Notes: generated by a model from the letters alone, not told the origin. 64,000 nt of DNA from Microbacterium sp. 1S1 (GCF_008271365.1 NZ_CP043430.1:1-64000); one strand, 5' to 3'. Shown: positions 29,331-41,097, numbered from the stretch's first letter. Made by a program: numbers and translations.

Positions 29331-29349
29331 TTAGGCAAGCCTACATTCC
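29331..29349. promoter_or_regulatory. candidate DtxR/IdeR box
   Basis: TTAGGCAAGCCTA (29331-29343) is a near-perfect inverted repeat resembling half to two thirds of the 19-base actinobacterial iron box. It lies 18 bases upstream of the dtxR start and about 70 bases before serC. Confidence 0.5.
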
Positions 29350-29398
29350 TCCGCGGACATCGGATCGGCGCCCCGACGAAGGAGGTCCGGCGCTCCCC

Positions 29399-30523
<1,125 letters not shown>

Positions 30524-30532
30524 CCGCCCGGA

Positions 30533-31141
30533 TCACTCCTCCTCGTCGCCGGCGTCCGCATCGCGGGCGTCGGCGTCGTCGTCCTCAGCGTCGTCGTCCT
30601 CATCGGCGTCGACCTCAGCGTCGTCGTCCTCATCGGCGTCGACCTGGGCGGAGTCGTCCAGTTCGTCGATGTCGACGCCGTCGAGGTCACCTGCGTGGAG
30701 GATGTCGGACGTGTCGTCGTCCAGGTCGTCCTCGTCGAGGGAGTCCTCGTCCGTGAGCTCGTCGTCGTCGCTCTCCGCGGGCTCGCCGTCGTCCGCCGCG
30801 GCGGCCGCTTCGGCCAGCTCGGCCTGGTGCGCGCGGTATTCGGCGAGTCGCTCCGCCCACGGGACCCACTCCGGGGCGAGCAACGCGCCCTCGCCCGGCA
30901 GCAGTTCGACCTCCAGGACCGTGGGCTCCGCGTCCTCGACTCGGGCGACCGTCACGGTCCAGTACCAGCCCGGATAGCCGGGAAGGCGATTCACGAACCG
31001 GAGGGAGACGGACCCGTCGTCCTCCGGAAGGAAGCCGGCGGCCGGCCCGATGGTCGACGCAGGAGTGATCTCGCGCAGGGCGGCCAGCGCGAGATCGTGC
31101 GCCTCGACGAGACGGGCGTCGGCCTCAGGCTTCGAGGTCAT
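30533..31141 (-). CDS. DUF3027 protein with acidic repeat tail
   Basis: A 202-residue protein. The first 110 residues match the DUF3027 domain, including RFVNRLPGYPGWYWTVTV, found across Actinomycetota next to a cold-shock protein. The function is unknown. The C-terminal 80 residues are almost entirely Asp, Glu and Ala and include two exact copies of a ten-residue unit. Such a tail is surely disordered and could mimic nucleic acid. The ATG has AAGG upstream and lies inside the end of the csp gene (17-base overlap), so the two are translationally linked. Confidence 0.85.
   Translation of the reverse strand: MTSKPEADARLVEAHDLALAALREITPASTIGPAAGFLPEDDGSVSLRFVNRLPGYPGWYWTVTVARVEDAEPTVLEVELLPGEGALLAPEWVPWAERLAEYRAHQAELAEAAAAADDGEPAESDDDELTDEDSLDEDDLDDDTSDILHAGDLDGVDIDELDDSAQVDADEDDDAEVDADEDDDAEDDDADARDADAGDEEE
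30583..30642. repeat. tandem 30-base repeat in DUF3027 gene
   Basis: Two identical 30-base units (30583-30612 and 30613-30642) keep the reading frame and encode the acidic decapeptide DEDDDAEVDA twice. A third, diverged unit begins after them. Confidence 0.9.
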
Positions 31142-31505
31142 CGGCGACCTTGCGAAGAACGGCGGCGATCTTGCGGCCGTGGCTGGAGGAGGGATAACGG
31201 CCGCGACGCAGATCGCCGCCGATGCCGTCGAGGAGCTTCACGAGGTCTTCGACGATGATGGCCATGTCGTCGGCCGGCTTGCGCTTCGCCTTCGCCAGGC
31301 TCGGCGGGGCTTCCAGCACCCGCACGGACAGCGCCTGCAGTCCGCGCTTGCCGTCGGCGACACCGAACTCCACGCGCGCGCCCGCCTTCACAGCGGTACC
31401 GGCCGGCATCGCGGAGGCGTGCAGGAAGACATCCTGGCCGTCATCGCTGGCGATGAAGCCGAAACCCTTGTCTTCGTCGTAGAACCTGACCTTGCCGGTG
31501 GGCAT
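31125..31505 (-). CDS. cold-shock domain protein with C-terminal extension
   Basis: A 126-residue single-stranded nucleic-acid binding protein. The cold-shock domain (1-65) has RNP1 as DKGFGFIA and RNP2 as DVFLH. Residues 70-126 are an extra basic region (KAKRKPADD) unlike the short CspA type but typical of the Actinomycetota form paired with DUF3027. The start is the ATG at 31505, with GAGG upstream. The upstream part of the open frame is not coding. It probably acts as an RNA chaperone. Confidence 0.93.
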   Translation of the reverse strand: MPTGKVRFYDEDKGFGFIASDDGQDVFLHASAMPAGTAVKAGARVEFGVADGKRGLQALSVRVLEAPPSLAKAKRKPADDMAIIVEDLVKLLDGIGGDLRRGRYPSSSHGRKIAAVLRKVADDLEA

Positions 31506-31607
31506 GGGAGAACCTCGCTGGGATCGAATGCAGAACGGAGCGCGCTCATGCGCGTGCCTCCAGCCTACCGCTCGCGGGCGGGTCGGAACCGCTGCCGCGC
31601 GTGCGAG

Positions 31608-31613
31608 TAGGCT
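31608..31613 (+). promoter_or_regulatory. -10 element of leaderless small membrane protein gene
   Basis: TAGGCT lies seven bases before the ATG at 31621. Confidence 0.45.
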
Positions 31614-31620
31614 GGGGCGG

Positions 31621-31896
31621 ATGAGCACGAAGAGCCCCGGACCGGAGGTCCCCATCCGCCGGATCGACCGCATCCTGGCGTTCACCGCGCTCGGCATCGC
31701 CGCCGCCGCGGTGATCTGCTTCTTCATCATCATCATCGGCACGGCGCTCGGTATGGACCGGGCCGCGTTCGGCGAAGGACTGTGGCCGGTGATCGCGGCG
31801 ATCCCCTACTGGGGCCTTCCGCTCGCGTTCGTGATGATCATCGTGCTGCTGGTGATGAGCTTCGTGCGGAAGGGGCGCGCCGAGTCGCGTCGCTGA
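31621..31896 (+). CDS. small two-helix membrane protein
   Basis: A 91-residue protein with two membrane helices (about 19-43 and 60-84) and a basic C-terminus; it is not a characterised family. Comparable proteins in databases are often labelled as ABC transporter parts, but I see no nucleotide-binding motif. It is followed after ten bases by the helicase-associated gene and may share its promoter. The ATG is placed by the -10 seven bases upstream. Confidence 0.75.
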   Translation: MSTKSPGPEVPIRRIDRILAFTALGIAAAAVICFFIIIIGTALGMDRAAFGEGLWPVIAAIPYWGLPLAFVMIIVLLVMSFVRKGRAESRR

Positions 31897-31906
31897 GGCC
31901 GCACCC

Positions 31907-33610
31907 ATGAGCACGCACGCACGACCGCTGGCCGATCACCTGGCCGCGGCGAGCGATGCCGAGCTGGCCGCGCTGTTCGCCGCCCGCGGTGTGCGCCCGG
32001 ACGCCGGATGGCAGGACTTCTTCGACGCGGCCGAGTCGTTGCTCGATGTTGCCTCGGTGGCCCGCGCCCTTCCCTCGCTCACGGCATCCGAGGCGGCCGC
32101 GTTGGTCGATGCCGTCGCGGGGCACGACGCCGGCGCCGAGCGGGAAGCCCTCACGGCGCTCGGCCTGCTGCGCCACGACGGTGCACCGCACCCGCCCGTC
32201 GCGGAGGCCGCCGCGGGGAGGAGCCGCCCCACACCGCTCGACGAGGCGCCCGCGCCGACCGCGACGGAGACGGTGGCCGCCCACGCCGCGGAGCGCGCCT
32301 TCACCACCGTGGGTGTGCTCGCCGACATCCTGCTCCTCGCCAGGGAGCAGCCCTTCGCGCTGCTGATGGGCGGCGCGGTGAGCGCCGGGCAGAAGCGGCA
32401 GCTCGCTGAGGCCGGTGTGGACGTCGACGACGTGGACGCGCTCGTCGCGCTCGCGCTCCGCGCCGATCTGGCCACCCCCGTCGACCGGCTCCTGCGAACG
32501 ACCCCTGTCGCCGAGGGATGGCTCCGCTCCTCCGCGGCCGAGCGCTGGGCGCACCTGGCGACGGCGTTCCGTGACACCCTCCCCCGTGGCGTGCGCTCGT
32601 CCGCGGGAGGCTGGGTGCCCCCGGCGGCGTGGCCACGCGCCCACCCGTGGGATCCGTCCTGGCCGGAGGAGGCAGCACGGCAGGTCGAGGCCGCCCGCCT
32701 CCTCGGACTCGTCGCCGAGGACGGCTCGGAGCCTCCCTGGGCGCACGCGCTCGGGCGCGGCGGCACCGCGGAGCCCTCCGCCCTGTCCGCCCTCCTGCCC
32801 GCGGAGGTCGACCGGATCTTCCTCCAGAACGACCTGACCGCGATCGCGCCCGGCCCGCTGCTGCCGTCGCTCGACGTGCGCCTGCGCACCATGGCTCGTC
32901 GCGAGTCCGCCGCGCAGGCCTCGTCGTATCGGTTCACCGCGGAGTCGGTGGCCCACGCTTTCGCGGCCGGAGAGGATGAGGGGTCGATCCTGGAGTTCCT
33001 CGGCGGCATCTCGCTCACGGGCATCCCGCAGCCGCTCGGCTACCTCGTCGCGCAGACCGCCCAGCGTCATGGCCTCGTGCGCGTCTCGGTGGACGAGGAG
33101 ACCGGGCGCACACGGGTGGAGAGCTCGGACCCGCATCTCCTCGAGGCCATGGCCGTCGACCAGTCGCTGCGCCCGCTCGGGCTCACCGCGCACGTCGGTT
33201 CATTGACGACGAAGGTCGGACAGGACACCGTCTACTGGGCCCTCACCGACGCTCGTTACCCCGCGACGCTGGTCGACCGCGACGGCGCCGTCACCATACG
33301 GACACGCCATCCGGCGGCCTCCCCGGATCCCGTTGCGGCTCCCGATTACGGGCCGCTGATCGCCCGGCTCCGCGCGCACCAGGGCCCCGACGCCGATGCC
33401 GCGTGGCTCGGCCGCGAGCTGGAGGCGGCCGTCCGGGCGAAAGCGGTGCTCCGGGTGACGGTCGGCATGCCAGACGGGTCCACCAGGGATCTCCTGCTCG
33501 AGGCCACCGGTCTCGGCGGCGGACGGCTGCGCGGGAGGGACAGGGCGGCCGACGTCGAGCGCACCCTGCCCGTGTCGAGCATCAGGGCCGCGACCGTCGT
33601 CCCGACCTAG
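31907..33610 (+). CDS. helicase-associated protein, partner of XPB
   Basis: A 567-residue protein of the actinobacterial helicase-C3-type family, regularly encoded before the XPB helicase (as in mycobacteria). The N-terminal two thirds are helical with Ala/Leu-rich winged-helix-like segments. The region about 300-430 (RIFLQNDLTAIAPGPL, FLGGISLTGIPQPL) is the conserved core. There are no Walker motifs, so it is not itself an ATPase. Role is by association: probably a binding partner or regulator of XPB in DNA repair. Confidence 0.85.
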   Translation: MSTHARPLADHLAAASDAELAALFAARGVRPDAGWQDFFDAAESLLDVASVARALPSLTASEAAALVDAVAGHDAGAEREALTALGLLRHDGAPHPPVAEAAAGRSRPTPLDEAPAPTATETVAAHAAERAFTTVGVLADILLLAREQPFALLMGGAVSAGQKRQLAEAGVDVDDVDALVALALRADLATPVDRLLRTTPVAEGWLRSSAAERWAHLATAFRDTLPRGVRSSAGGWVPPAAWPRAHPWDPSWPEEAARQVEAARLLGLVAEDGSEPPWAHALGRGGTAEPSALSALLPAEVDRIFLQNDLTAIAPGPLLPSLDVRLRTMARRESAAQASSYRFTAESVAHAFAAGEDEGSILEFLGGISLTGIPQPLGYLVAQTAQRHGLVRVSVDEETGRTRVESSDPHLLEAMAVDQSLRPLGLTAHVGSLTTKVGQDTVYWALTDARYPATLVDRDGAVTIRTRHPAASPDPVAAPDYGPLIARLRAHQGPDADAAWLGRELEAAVRAKAVLRVTVGMPDGSTRDLLLEATGLGGGRLRGRDRAADVERTLPVSSIRAATVVPT

Positions 33611-33632
33611 GCCCCGTGGCATCGAGGGCCGG

Positions 33633-33638
33633 TAGACT
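33633..33638 (+). promoter_or_regulatory. -10 element before XPB gene
   Basis: TAGACT lies eight bases before the ATG at 33647, with no Shine-Dalgarno. XPB may thus have its own leaderless transcript besides read-through. Confidence 0.45.
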
Positions 33639-33646
33639 GGTCTGCT

Positions 33647-35287
33647 ATGTCTGATGGCCCCCTGATCGTCCAGAGCGACCGCACCGTGCTGCTCGAGGTC
33701 GCCCACGCCGACGCCGAGAGCGCCCGGCACGAGCTCGCGATCTTCGCAGAGCTGGAGCGCGCCCCCGAGCACATCCACACCTACCGGATCACGCGGCTCG
33801 GGCTGTGGAACGCCCGTGCCGCCGGGCACACCGCCGAGGACATGCTCGAGACACTCGACCGCTGGTCCCGTTTCCCGGTCCCGCCCTCGGTCGCCGTCGA
33901 CCTGCGCGAGACGGTCAATCGCTATGGGCGCCTCGTCATCGAGCGCGACGAGGAGGGCGTGCTCATCCTGCGCTCCTCCGACCCCGCGGTGCTGGCGCAG
34001 GTCGCGAACAACAAGCGCATCCAGCCGCTGCTCATCGGGCACCCGACGCCGGAGACCTTCGTCGTGGATGCGTGGGCTCGCGGTCAGATCAAACAGGAGC
34101 TGCTGAAGATCGGATGGCCGGCCGAGGACCTGGCCGGCTACACCCCGGGTACTCCGCACGAGATCGAGCTGGCGGAGGACGGTTGGGCCATCCGCCCGTA
34201 CCAGCAGGATGCCGTCGACGCCTTCGCCAAGGACGGGTCCGGCGTGGTGGTGCTCCCCTGCGGTGCGGGCAAGACGATCGTCGGTGCGGGGGCCATGGCC
34301 GCCACCAAGACCACGACACTGATCCTCGTGACGAACACGGTCTCCGCGCGACAGTGGCGGGACGAGCTCCTCAAGCGCACGAGCCTGACCCCCGAGGAGA
34401 TCGGCGAGTACTCCGGGCAGGCCAAGGAGGTCAAGCCCGTCACGATCGCGACCTATCAGATCCTCACGGCGAAGCGGAAGGGCGAGTACGCCCACCTCGC
34501 CCTCCTGGATGCCCTCGACTGGGGGCTCATCGTGTACGACGAGGTCCACCTGCTCCCGGCGCCGGTGTTCAAGCTCACGGCCGATCTGCAGGCGCGGCGC
34601 CGGATCGGACTGACCGCGACCCTGGTCCGCGAGGACGGGCGTGAGGGCGACGTGTTCAGCCTCATCGGCCCGAAGCGCTTCGACGCGCCCTGGAAGCAGA
34701 TCGAGGCACAGGGCTTCATCTCGCCGGCGGCCTGCTTCGAGGTGCGGGTCGACCTGCCCCCGGCCGACCGGCTGGAGTACGCCGCCGCGACGGACGACGA
34801 ACGCTACCGCCTGGCGGCCTCGGCGCCCGCGAAGATCGAAGCGGTGCGCGAACTGATCGCCGCCCACCAGGGTGAGCAGATCCTCGTGATCGGTCAGTAC
34901 CTCGACCAGCTCGACGCGCTCTCCCAAGCGCTCGACGCCCCGCAGATCACCGGGTCCACCCCGGTCGAGGAGCGGGAGGAGCTGTACCGGGCCTTCCGCG
35001 AGGGCGACATCTCCCTGCTCGTGGTGTCGAAGGTCGCGAACTTCTCCATCGACCTCCCCGAGGCGTCGGTCGCCATCCAGGTATCCGGCTCGTTCGGCTC
35101 CCGGCAGGAGGAGGCCCAGCGGCTCGGGCGGCTGCTCCGTCCCAAGCAGTCCGGCCACACCGCGAGCTTCTACACGCTCGTGGCCCGCGACACGATCGAC
35201 CAGGACTACGCGCAGAACCGGCAGCGGTTCCTCGCGGAGCAGGGGTACAGCTACACGATCATGGACGCCGAGGCGATCGCCGCCTGA
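33647..35287 (+). CDS. DNA repair helicase XPB
   Basis: A 546-residue SF2 3'-5' helicase homologous to eukaryotic XPB/ERCC3 and mycobacterial XPB. The N-terminal damage-recognition-like domain (1-170) precedes Walker A PCGAGKT (204-210) and motif II DEVH (298-301). The XPB-specific RED motif in LVREDGREGD follows, and motif VI is QRLGRLLRPK (about 493-502). All catalytic residues are present. Its partner gene lies 36 bases upstream. It probably unwinds DNA in repair, perhaps with a nuclease encoded elsewhere. Confidence 0.95.
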   Translation: MSDGPLIVQSDRTVLLEVAHADAESARHELAIFAELERAPEHIHTYRITRLGLWNARAAGHTAEDMLETLDRWSRFPVPPSVAVDLRETVNRYGRLVIERDEEGVLILRSSDPAVLAQVANNKRIQPLLIGHPTPETFVVDAWARGQIKQELLKIGWPAEDLAGYTPGTPHEIELAEDGWAIRPYQQDAVDAFAKDGSGVVVLPCGAGKTIVGAGAMAATKTTTLILVTNTVSARQWRDELLKRTSLTPEEIGEYSGQAKEVKPVTIATYQILTAKRKGEYAHLALLDALDWGLIVYDEVHLLPAPVFKLTADLQARRRIGLTATLVREDGREGDVFSLIGPKRFDAPWKQIEAQGFISPAACFEVRVDLPPADRLEYAAATDDERYRLAASAPAKIEAVRELIAAHQGEQILVIGQYLDQLDALSQALDAPQITGSTPVEEREELYRAFREGDISLLVVSKVANFSIDLPEASVAIQVSGSFGSRQEEAQRLGRLLRPKQSGHTASFYTLVARDTIDQDYAQNRQRFLAEQGYSYTIMDAEAIAA

Positions 35288-35302
35288 CGCACGAGGCGGC
35301 GC

Positions 35303-36310
35303 TCAGCCGCGCAGCACCCGCGGAAGTCGATGCGTCCCCGGCGCGCGCTCCGTGAGCGGCGCGGTCCGGGCGATCCCGCGGCGACGCGCCCAGCGGTCCG
35401 CGACGACGGCGAAGACGATCATCGCGAGGGCGGAGCCGAGCAGGTCGACCGGCGTTCCGGAGGTCGCGTTCGCGTCGACCAAGGCGACGGAGCCCAGCAG
35501 GAAGATGAGCAGATTGTTCACGATGTGCAGCGCGATCGCCGCCTCCAGGCCGCCCGTGCGCCACGTGAGCCAGGCGGCGACGACGGCGAAGAGCCCGACG
35601 CTCGCCGCGCCCCACACGTCGTAGCCGTGCCCCAGGACGAACAACGGGACGGGAAGCAGGATCGCGAAGGCCGGATGGCGCAGCCAGCTCCCGACGAGCT
35701 GCATCAGATACCCCCGGAAGACGTACTCCTCAGCGGCCGCCTGGAACGGGATGAGCACGAGCAGGAGCACCACCATGAGGAGGAGCCCGGGGTGGGAGAA
35801 GTCCGGCCGCACCGGGTCCCCCGTCGCCGCCGACCAGCCCAGCACCACGGCGAAGTACACGACGAACACCCCGAACGCCAGTCCGAGGGACCGCCAGAGC
35901 CACCCCATGCGCAGCCGGCCCGTGACCGACGACAGGAAGCCGACGCCCCGTCCCTGTACCACCCGCGAGGCCAGCAGCAGGGCGGGGATCATGAGGATGA
36001 GCGGCAGCACCAGCGCCACGAGGAGCCACGGTCGATCCAACTGGAAATACGCGGTGGTCCGGAACAGCATCTGCAGCTCGGCACCCCACCCCGGGACGAG
36101 GGCCGCCACCATCGCGAGCGGCGCGATGACGAGCACGAGGATCGCGAGGTAGAAGGCGATGCCGAGAAGACCGGTGAGAAGCGGCTTCCACCACCGAGGG
36201 CGGGGGCGGAGCGACGCGAGGCGGTGGTACTCGAGCCCGGCGTCCGGGGCCGGGGACGGCGGGGCGGACGGGGGGACGGGGGCGGCGACGGCGTCCTCGA
36301 TCGAGCTCAT
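35303..36310 (-). CDS. CPBP-family intramembrane metalloprotease
   Basis: A 335-residue membrane protein with about eight helices. The CPBP/Abi motifs are complete: EEYVFRG (Glu194, Glu195, Arg199), LGHGYD (His228) and HIVNN (His262, Asn265). The N-terminal 40 residues are Pro/Ala-rich and cytosolic. Relatives cleave membrane proteins or lipidated peptides; the substrate here is unknown. The ATG at 36310 is preceded by GGGGAGG at a slightly long distance. It is convergent with the XPB gene, 15 bases apart. Confidence 0.9.
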   Translation of the reverse strand: MSSIEDAVAAPVPPSAPPSPAPDAGLEYHRLASLRPRPRWWKPLLTGLLGIAFYLAILVLVIAPLAMVAALVPGWGAELQMLFRTTAYFQLDRPWLLVALVLPLILMIPALLLASRVVQGRGVGFLSSVTGRLRMGWLWRSLGLAFGVFVVYFAVVLGWSAATGDPVRPDFSHPGLLLMVVLLLVLIPFQAAAEEYVFRGYLMQLVGSWLRHPAFAILLPVPLFVLGHGYDVWGAASVGLFAVVAAWLTWRTGGLEAAIALHIVNNLLIFLLGSVALVDANATSGTPVDLLGSALAMIVFAVVADRWARRRGIARTAPLTERAPGTHRLPRVLRG

Positions 36311-36415
36311 ACCTCGATCCTCCCCTGCGCGGCTCTGCGGCGCATCCACCCGTCGACGGACTGCCGACTCGGCGCCGTTCCGCAGGATAATCAGCCCGCG
36401 CATGGCCGGAGTCAC

Positions 36416-36421
36416 CATAAT
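36416..36421 (+). promoter_or_regulatory. -10 element of leaderless response-regulator gene
   Basis: CATAAT lies six bases before the ATG at 36428, with no Shine-Dalgarno. Confidence 0.5.
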
Positions 36422-36427
36422 GGGGTC

Positions 36428-37120
36428 ATGACTGCTGCGCGCATCCTGGTCGTCGACGACGAACCCAACATCCGCGACCTGCTCTCCACGGGTCTCAGCT
36501 TCGCCGGGTTCCAGGTGAAGACGGTGGCCAACGGCGCCGCCACGATCTCGGCCGTCCTCGAGGAGGAGCCGGACCTCATCATCCTCGACGTCATGCTCCC
36601 CGACATGAACGGGTTCAGCGTGACCAAGCGCCTCCGCGGCGCCGGGTTCACCGCGCCCATCCTCTTCCTCACGGCGAAGGACGGCACCGAGGACAAGATC
36701 GAGGGGCTGAACGCCGGCGGCGACGACTACGTCACGAAGCCCTTCAGCCTGGACGAGATCGTCGCGAGAGCCCAGGCCATCCTCCGCCGCACGATGCAGG
36801 CCGACGAGGAGTCGATCATCCGCGCCGGAGAGCTCTCGATGGACCAGGACACGCACGACGTCCACGTCGGCAAGGAGCCCATCGACCTGAGCCCCACCGA
36901 GTTCAAGCTGCTCCGTTACCTCATGCTCAACCCGAACCGGGTGCTGTCGAAGGCGCAGATCCTCGATCACGTCTGGGAATACGACTTCAACGGCGATGCC
37001 GGCATCGTCGAGAGCTACATCTCGTACCTGCGCCGCAAGATCGACCCGCACACCGAGGAGTCGCTGATCCAGACGAAGCGCGGCTTCGGGTACATGCTCA
37101 AGGTGGGCAAGACGGTCTGA
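36428..37120 (+). CDS. OmpR-family response regulator
   Basis: A 230-residue two-component regulator. The receiver has Asp10/Asp11 acidic pocket, phospho-acceptor Asp54 in IILDVMLPDMNG and TKPF. The C-terminal winged helix (about 130-228) ends RGFGYMLKVGKTV. It is close to the TcrX/MprA-type group. The gene is followed 57 bases later by its histidine kinase. The transcript appears leaderless, with CATAAT six bases before the ATG. The signal sensed is not evident. Confidence 0.93.
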   Translation: MTAARILVVDDEPNIRDLLSTGLSFAGFQVKTVANGAATISAVLEEEPDLIILDVMLPDMNGFSVTKRLRGAGFTAPILFLTAKDGTEDKIEGLNAGGDDYVTKPFSLDEIVARAQAILRRTMQADEESIIRAGELSMDQDTHDVHVGKEPIDLSPTEFKLLRYLMLNPNRVLSKAQILDHVWEYDFNGDAGIVESYISYLRRKIDPHTEESLIQTKRGFGYMLKVGKTV

Positions 37121-37177
37121 GACCGCCCCACCACCGCCGTTCGTCGACGGCACCGCCGCCGCAGCAGGGAGGACCGC

Positions 37178-38866
37178 ATGGCGCACAAGCCGGATGCGGT
37201 CACCGCGTGGTGGCGGCGCATCAGCCTGCGCGCCAAGGTCACCGGGGTCACCGTGGCGGTGCTCGCGCTCGGCCTCCTCGTCGCCGGCATCGGCACCGTA
37301 CCGCTCCTGCGGAACGCGCTCGTCGAGAACATCAACGCGCAGCTCCCTGCGCTCGTGACCAGCGACCTCGTCAACCGCTACTTCGACACGACGACGATCG
37401 ACGGCGTCACGACCTACACCCCGCGCGACGAGAAGCCCCGTGACTTCTCCTTCGCCGTCTACGACGCCGAGGGCTCCCTCCGCGCGACCGCTCCCAGCGC
37501 GTCCGGCCGGGCACCGGTCTTCCCCGCGGAGTACTCGCTGTCGGACGCGCAGGCCAACGAGGATCAGGTGCTCGCGCTCGAGGACGCGAACGGCGGCGTG
37601 TACCACGCGGCCGCCGCGGTGGTGCAGCAGGAGGGCGACCCGCTCAGCATCCAGATGGTCGCGCTCCCCCTCGCTGAGGCGGACCGCATCATCAGCCAGT
37701 ACTTCGGGATCTACATCACCATCGCGCTGATCACGATCTTCGTCGCCGCTCTGCTCACCCGAGGTCTCGTGACACTGACCTTCCGCCGGCTCGGACAGGT
37801 GGAGCAGACCGCCATGTCGATCGCCGCCGGCGACTTCCGCCAGAGGCTCACCGACCTCGAGCCGACGACGGAGGTCGGCCGGCTGAACGCGGCCATCAAC
37901 ACGATGCTGGACCGCGTCGATCGATCGTTGGCTCAGCGCGACCGTACGGTGCAGCACATGCGGCGGTTCATCGGCGATGCCAGCCATGAGCTGCGGACGC
38001 CCCTCGTCAGTGTTCGCGGGTACGCGGAGCTCTACCGCATGGGCGCGATCAAGGGCGAGGAGGACACCGCGCGGGCGATGGAGCGCATCGAGAAGGAGGC
38101 GATCCGGATGGGCGTCCTCGTCGAGGACCTGCTCGCCCTGGCCCGGCTCGACGAGGAGCGGGAGCCGCAGATCGTCCCCCTCGACCTACGCCCCATCGCC
38201 CGCGACGCCGCCCTGGACGTGCGTGCCGCCGCACCGGGACGCACGATCTCCGTCATCGACAGAACGCTGGAGAGCGTGCCGACCGCCCCCATCCGGACGA
38301 CCGTCGTGCCGATCGAGCCCGAGCCCGCCCCGAAGGCCCGCCCGCGGGCCACTCTGTCGCGGCTGCGCCGCCGCGCCCGCCAGCCGGAGCAGCCCCCGGC
38401 GATCGACTTCAGCGAGGTGCCCGACATCCCCGTCCGCACGCCGCCGATCGTGCTCGGCGAGGAGAACAAGGTCCGCCAGGTCGTCACGAACCTCCTCGGC
38501 AACGCGCGACGCTTCTCCCCCGAGGACAGCCCCATCGAGATCGTCGTGGACTCGGATCGCGTCGCGGGCACCGCGAGCATCTCCATCGTCGACCACGGCG
38601 AAGGGGTCCCCCCGCAGATCCGCGAGCAGATCTTCGAGCGATTCTGGCGTGCCGACACCTCGCGTGCTCGCGAGACCGGAGGCTCTGGCCTCGGACTGGC
38701 GATCGTCGCCTCCATCCTGAAGGCGCTGAACGGCGACATCGCGGTGTCGGAGAGTCCCGGTGGCGGAGCGACCTTCACCGTGACGTTGCCCCTCGCGCCG
38801 GCTCGGTCGACGCCGGAGCACCTGCTGGAGGACACGCAGCCGCTGTACCCTCTCGACCTGCCGTAG
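37178..38866 (+). CDS. sensor histidine kinase with HATPase-domain insertion
   Basis: A 562-residue membrane kinase paired with the preceding regulator. Helix 1 (about 21-45), an extracytoplasmic domain (46-175), helix 2 (176-196) and a HAMP linker lead to the phospho-acceptor His270 in GDASHELRTPL. The ATPase boxes are NLLGNARRFSP (438-448), DHGEGV and GGSGLGLAIV. Between about residues 362 and 425, where the ATPase domain starts, is a 60-residue Pro/Arg-rich insertion not usual in this family. GGGAGG precedes the ATG. Confidence 0.93.
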   Translation: MAHKPDAVTAWWRRISLRAKVTGVTVAVLALGLLVAGIGTVPLLRNALVENINAQLPALVTSDLVNRYFDTTTIDGVTTYTPRDEKPRDFSFAVYDAEGSLRATAPSASGRAPVFPAEYSLSDAQANEDQVLALEDANGGVYHAAAAVVQQEGDPLSIQMVALPLAEADRIISQYFGIYITIALITIFVAALLTRGLVTLTFRRLGQVEQTAMSIAAGDFRQRLTDLEPTTEVGRLNAAINTMLDRVDRSLAQRDRTVQHMRRFIGDASHELRTPLVSVRGYAELYRMGAIKGEEDTARAMERIEKEAIRMGVLVEDLLALARLDEEREPQIVPLDLRPIARDAALDVRAAAPGRTISVIDRTLESVPTAPIRTTVVPIEPEPAPKARPRATLSRLRRRARQPEQPPAIDFSEVPDIPVRTPPIVLGEENKVRQVVTNLLGNARRFSPEDSPIEIVVDSDRVAGTASISIVDHGEGVPPQIREQIFERFWRADTSRARETGGSGLGLAIVASILKALNGDIAVSESPGGGATFTVTLPLAPARSTPEHLLEDTQPLYPLDLP

Positions 38867-38989
38867 GCAGCGCTCCTGCACCGAAGCTGCGACCGCGACC
38901 TTCTCCCCTGCATGCGGGACATCGTGCCGGCATCTCTCCGGCCGCACCCGCGCGGGACGTAGCCTCGAAGCTCCTCGGAAGGAGTTCCC

Positions 38990-39277
38990 ATGACCGTCTT
39001 CACCGTCGACACCGACGCCGTCCACGCGGCAGAGGCCGCCACCCGTGCCACGATCGAGCGGCTGCGCACGGAGTCCGCCACTCTCATGTCGCAGCTCAGG
39101 CAGCTGCAGACCGTGTGGGTCGGTACCGCCTCCACCGCGTTCCAGGGGTGCGCTGAGCAGTGGCAGGGTGCCCAGCAGCACGTCGAGCTCGTCCTCGACG
39201 GGATCGGTACCTCGCTCGGGGCAGTAGCCACCCAGTACGCCGAAGCGGACCAATACTCGGCGAGCCTGTTCCGCTGA
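38990..39277 (+). CDS. WXG100-family ESX substrate-like protein
   Basis: A 95-residue helical-hairpin protein with the turn motif WVG (residues 43-45) between two helices, the mark of ESAT-6-type type VII secretion targets. GGAAGGAG lies before the ATG. There is no partner WXG gene, PPE gene or EccC ATPase nearby, so it is an orphan. It may be secreted by an ESX system elsewhere or act as a homodimer. A shared terminator separates it from convergent groEL. Confidence 0.88.
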   Translation: MTVFTVDTDAVHAAEAATRATIERLRTESATLMSQLRQLQTVWVGTASTAFQGCAEQWQGAQQHVELVLDGIGTSLGAVATQYAEADQYSASLFR

Positions 39278-39283
39278 CGGCAC

Positions 39284-39322
39284 GCAGAAAGCCCCCGGCC
39301 GGAGCCGGGGGGCTTTCTGTGC
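39284..39322. terminator. bidirectional terminator between WXG100 gene and groEL
   Basis: A GC-rich stem, CAGAAAGCCCCC with GGGGGGCTTTCTG, flanks CGGCCGGAGCCG and yields T-rich ends on both strands. Confidence 0.8.
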
Positions 39323-39353
39323 GGAGACCGGAGTCCCTGATCCTGTCGAAGGA

Positions 39354-41009
<1,656 letters not shown>

Positions 41010-41036
41010 TTAGCACTCAGAGTGAGAGAGTGCTAA
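41010..41036. promoter_or_regulatory. CIRCE operator (HrcA site)
   Basis: TTAGCACTC, nine bases, GAGTGCTAA: a perfect inverted repeat matching the CIRCE consensus, downstream of the groEL promoter. HrcA binding here would repress groEL until heat shock. Confidence 0.96.
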
Positions 41037-41040
41037 CGCC

Positions 41041-41069
41041 ATTCTGGCACTCGACACCATCGAGTGCAA
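41041..41069 (-). promoter_or_regulatory. groEL promoter
   Basis: TTGCAC, 17 bases, CAGAAT on the minus strand. The transcript would start at about 41034, inside CIRCE, giving a leader of about 60 bases. Confidence 0.65.
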
Positions 41070-41097
41070 GCCGCGCGATCCGTCGGGGAGAGAGGCG

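Noticed and set aside
35330..36427. A long plus-strand frame continuous with the OmpR regulator
   Set aside because: It is the shadow of the CPBP protease gene. The regulator's homology begins at 36428.
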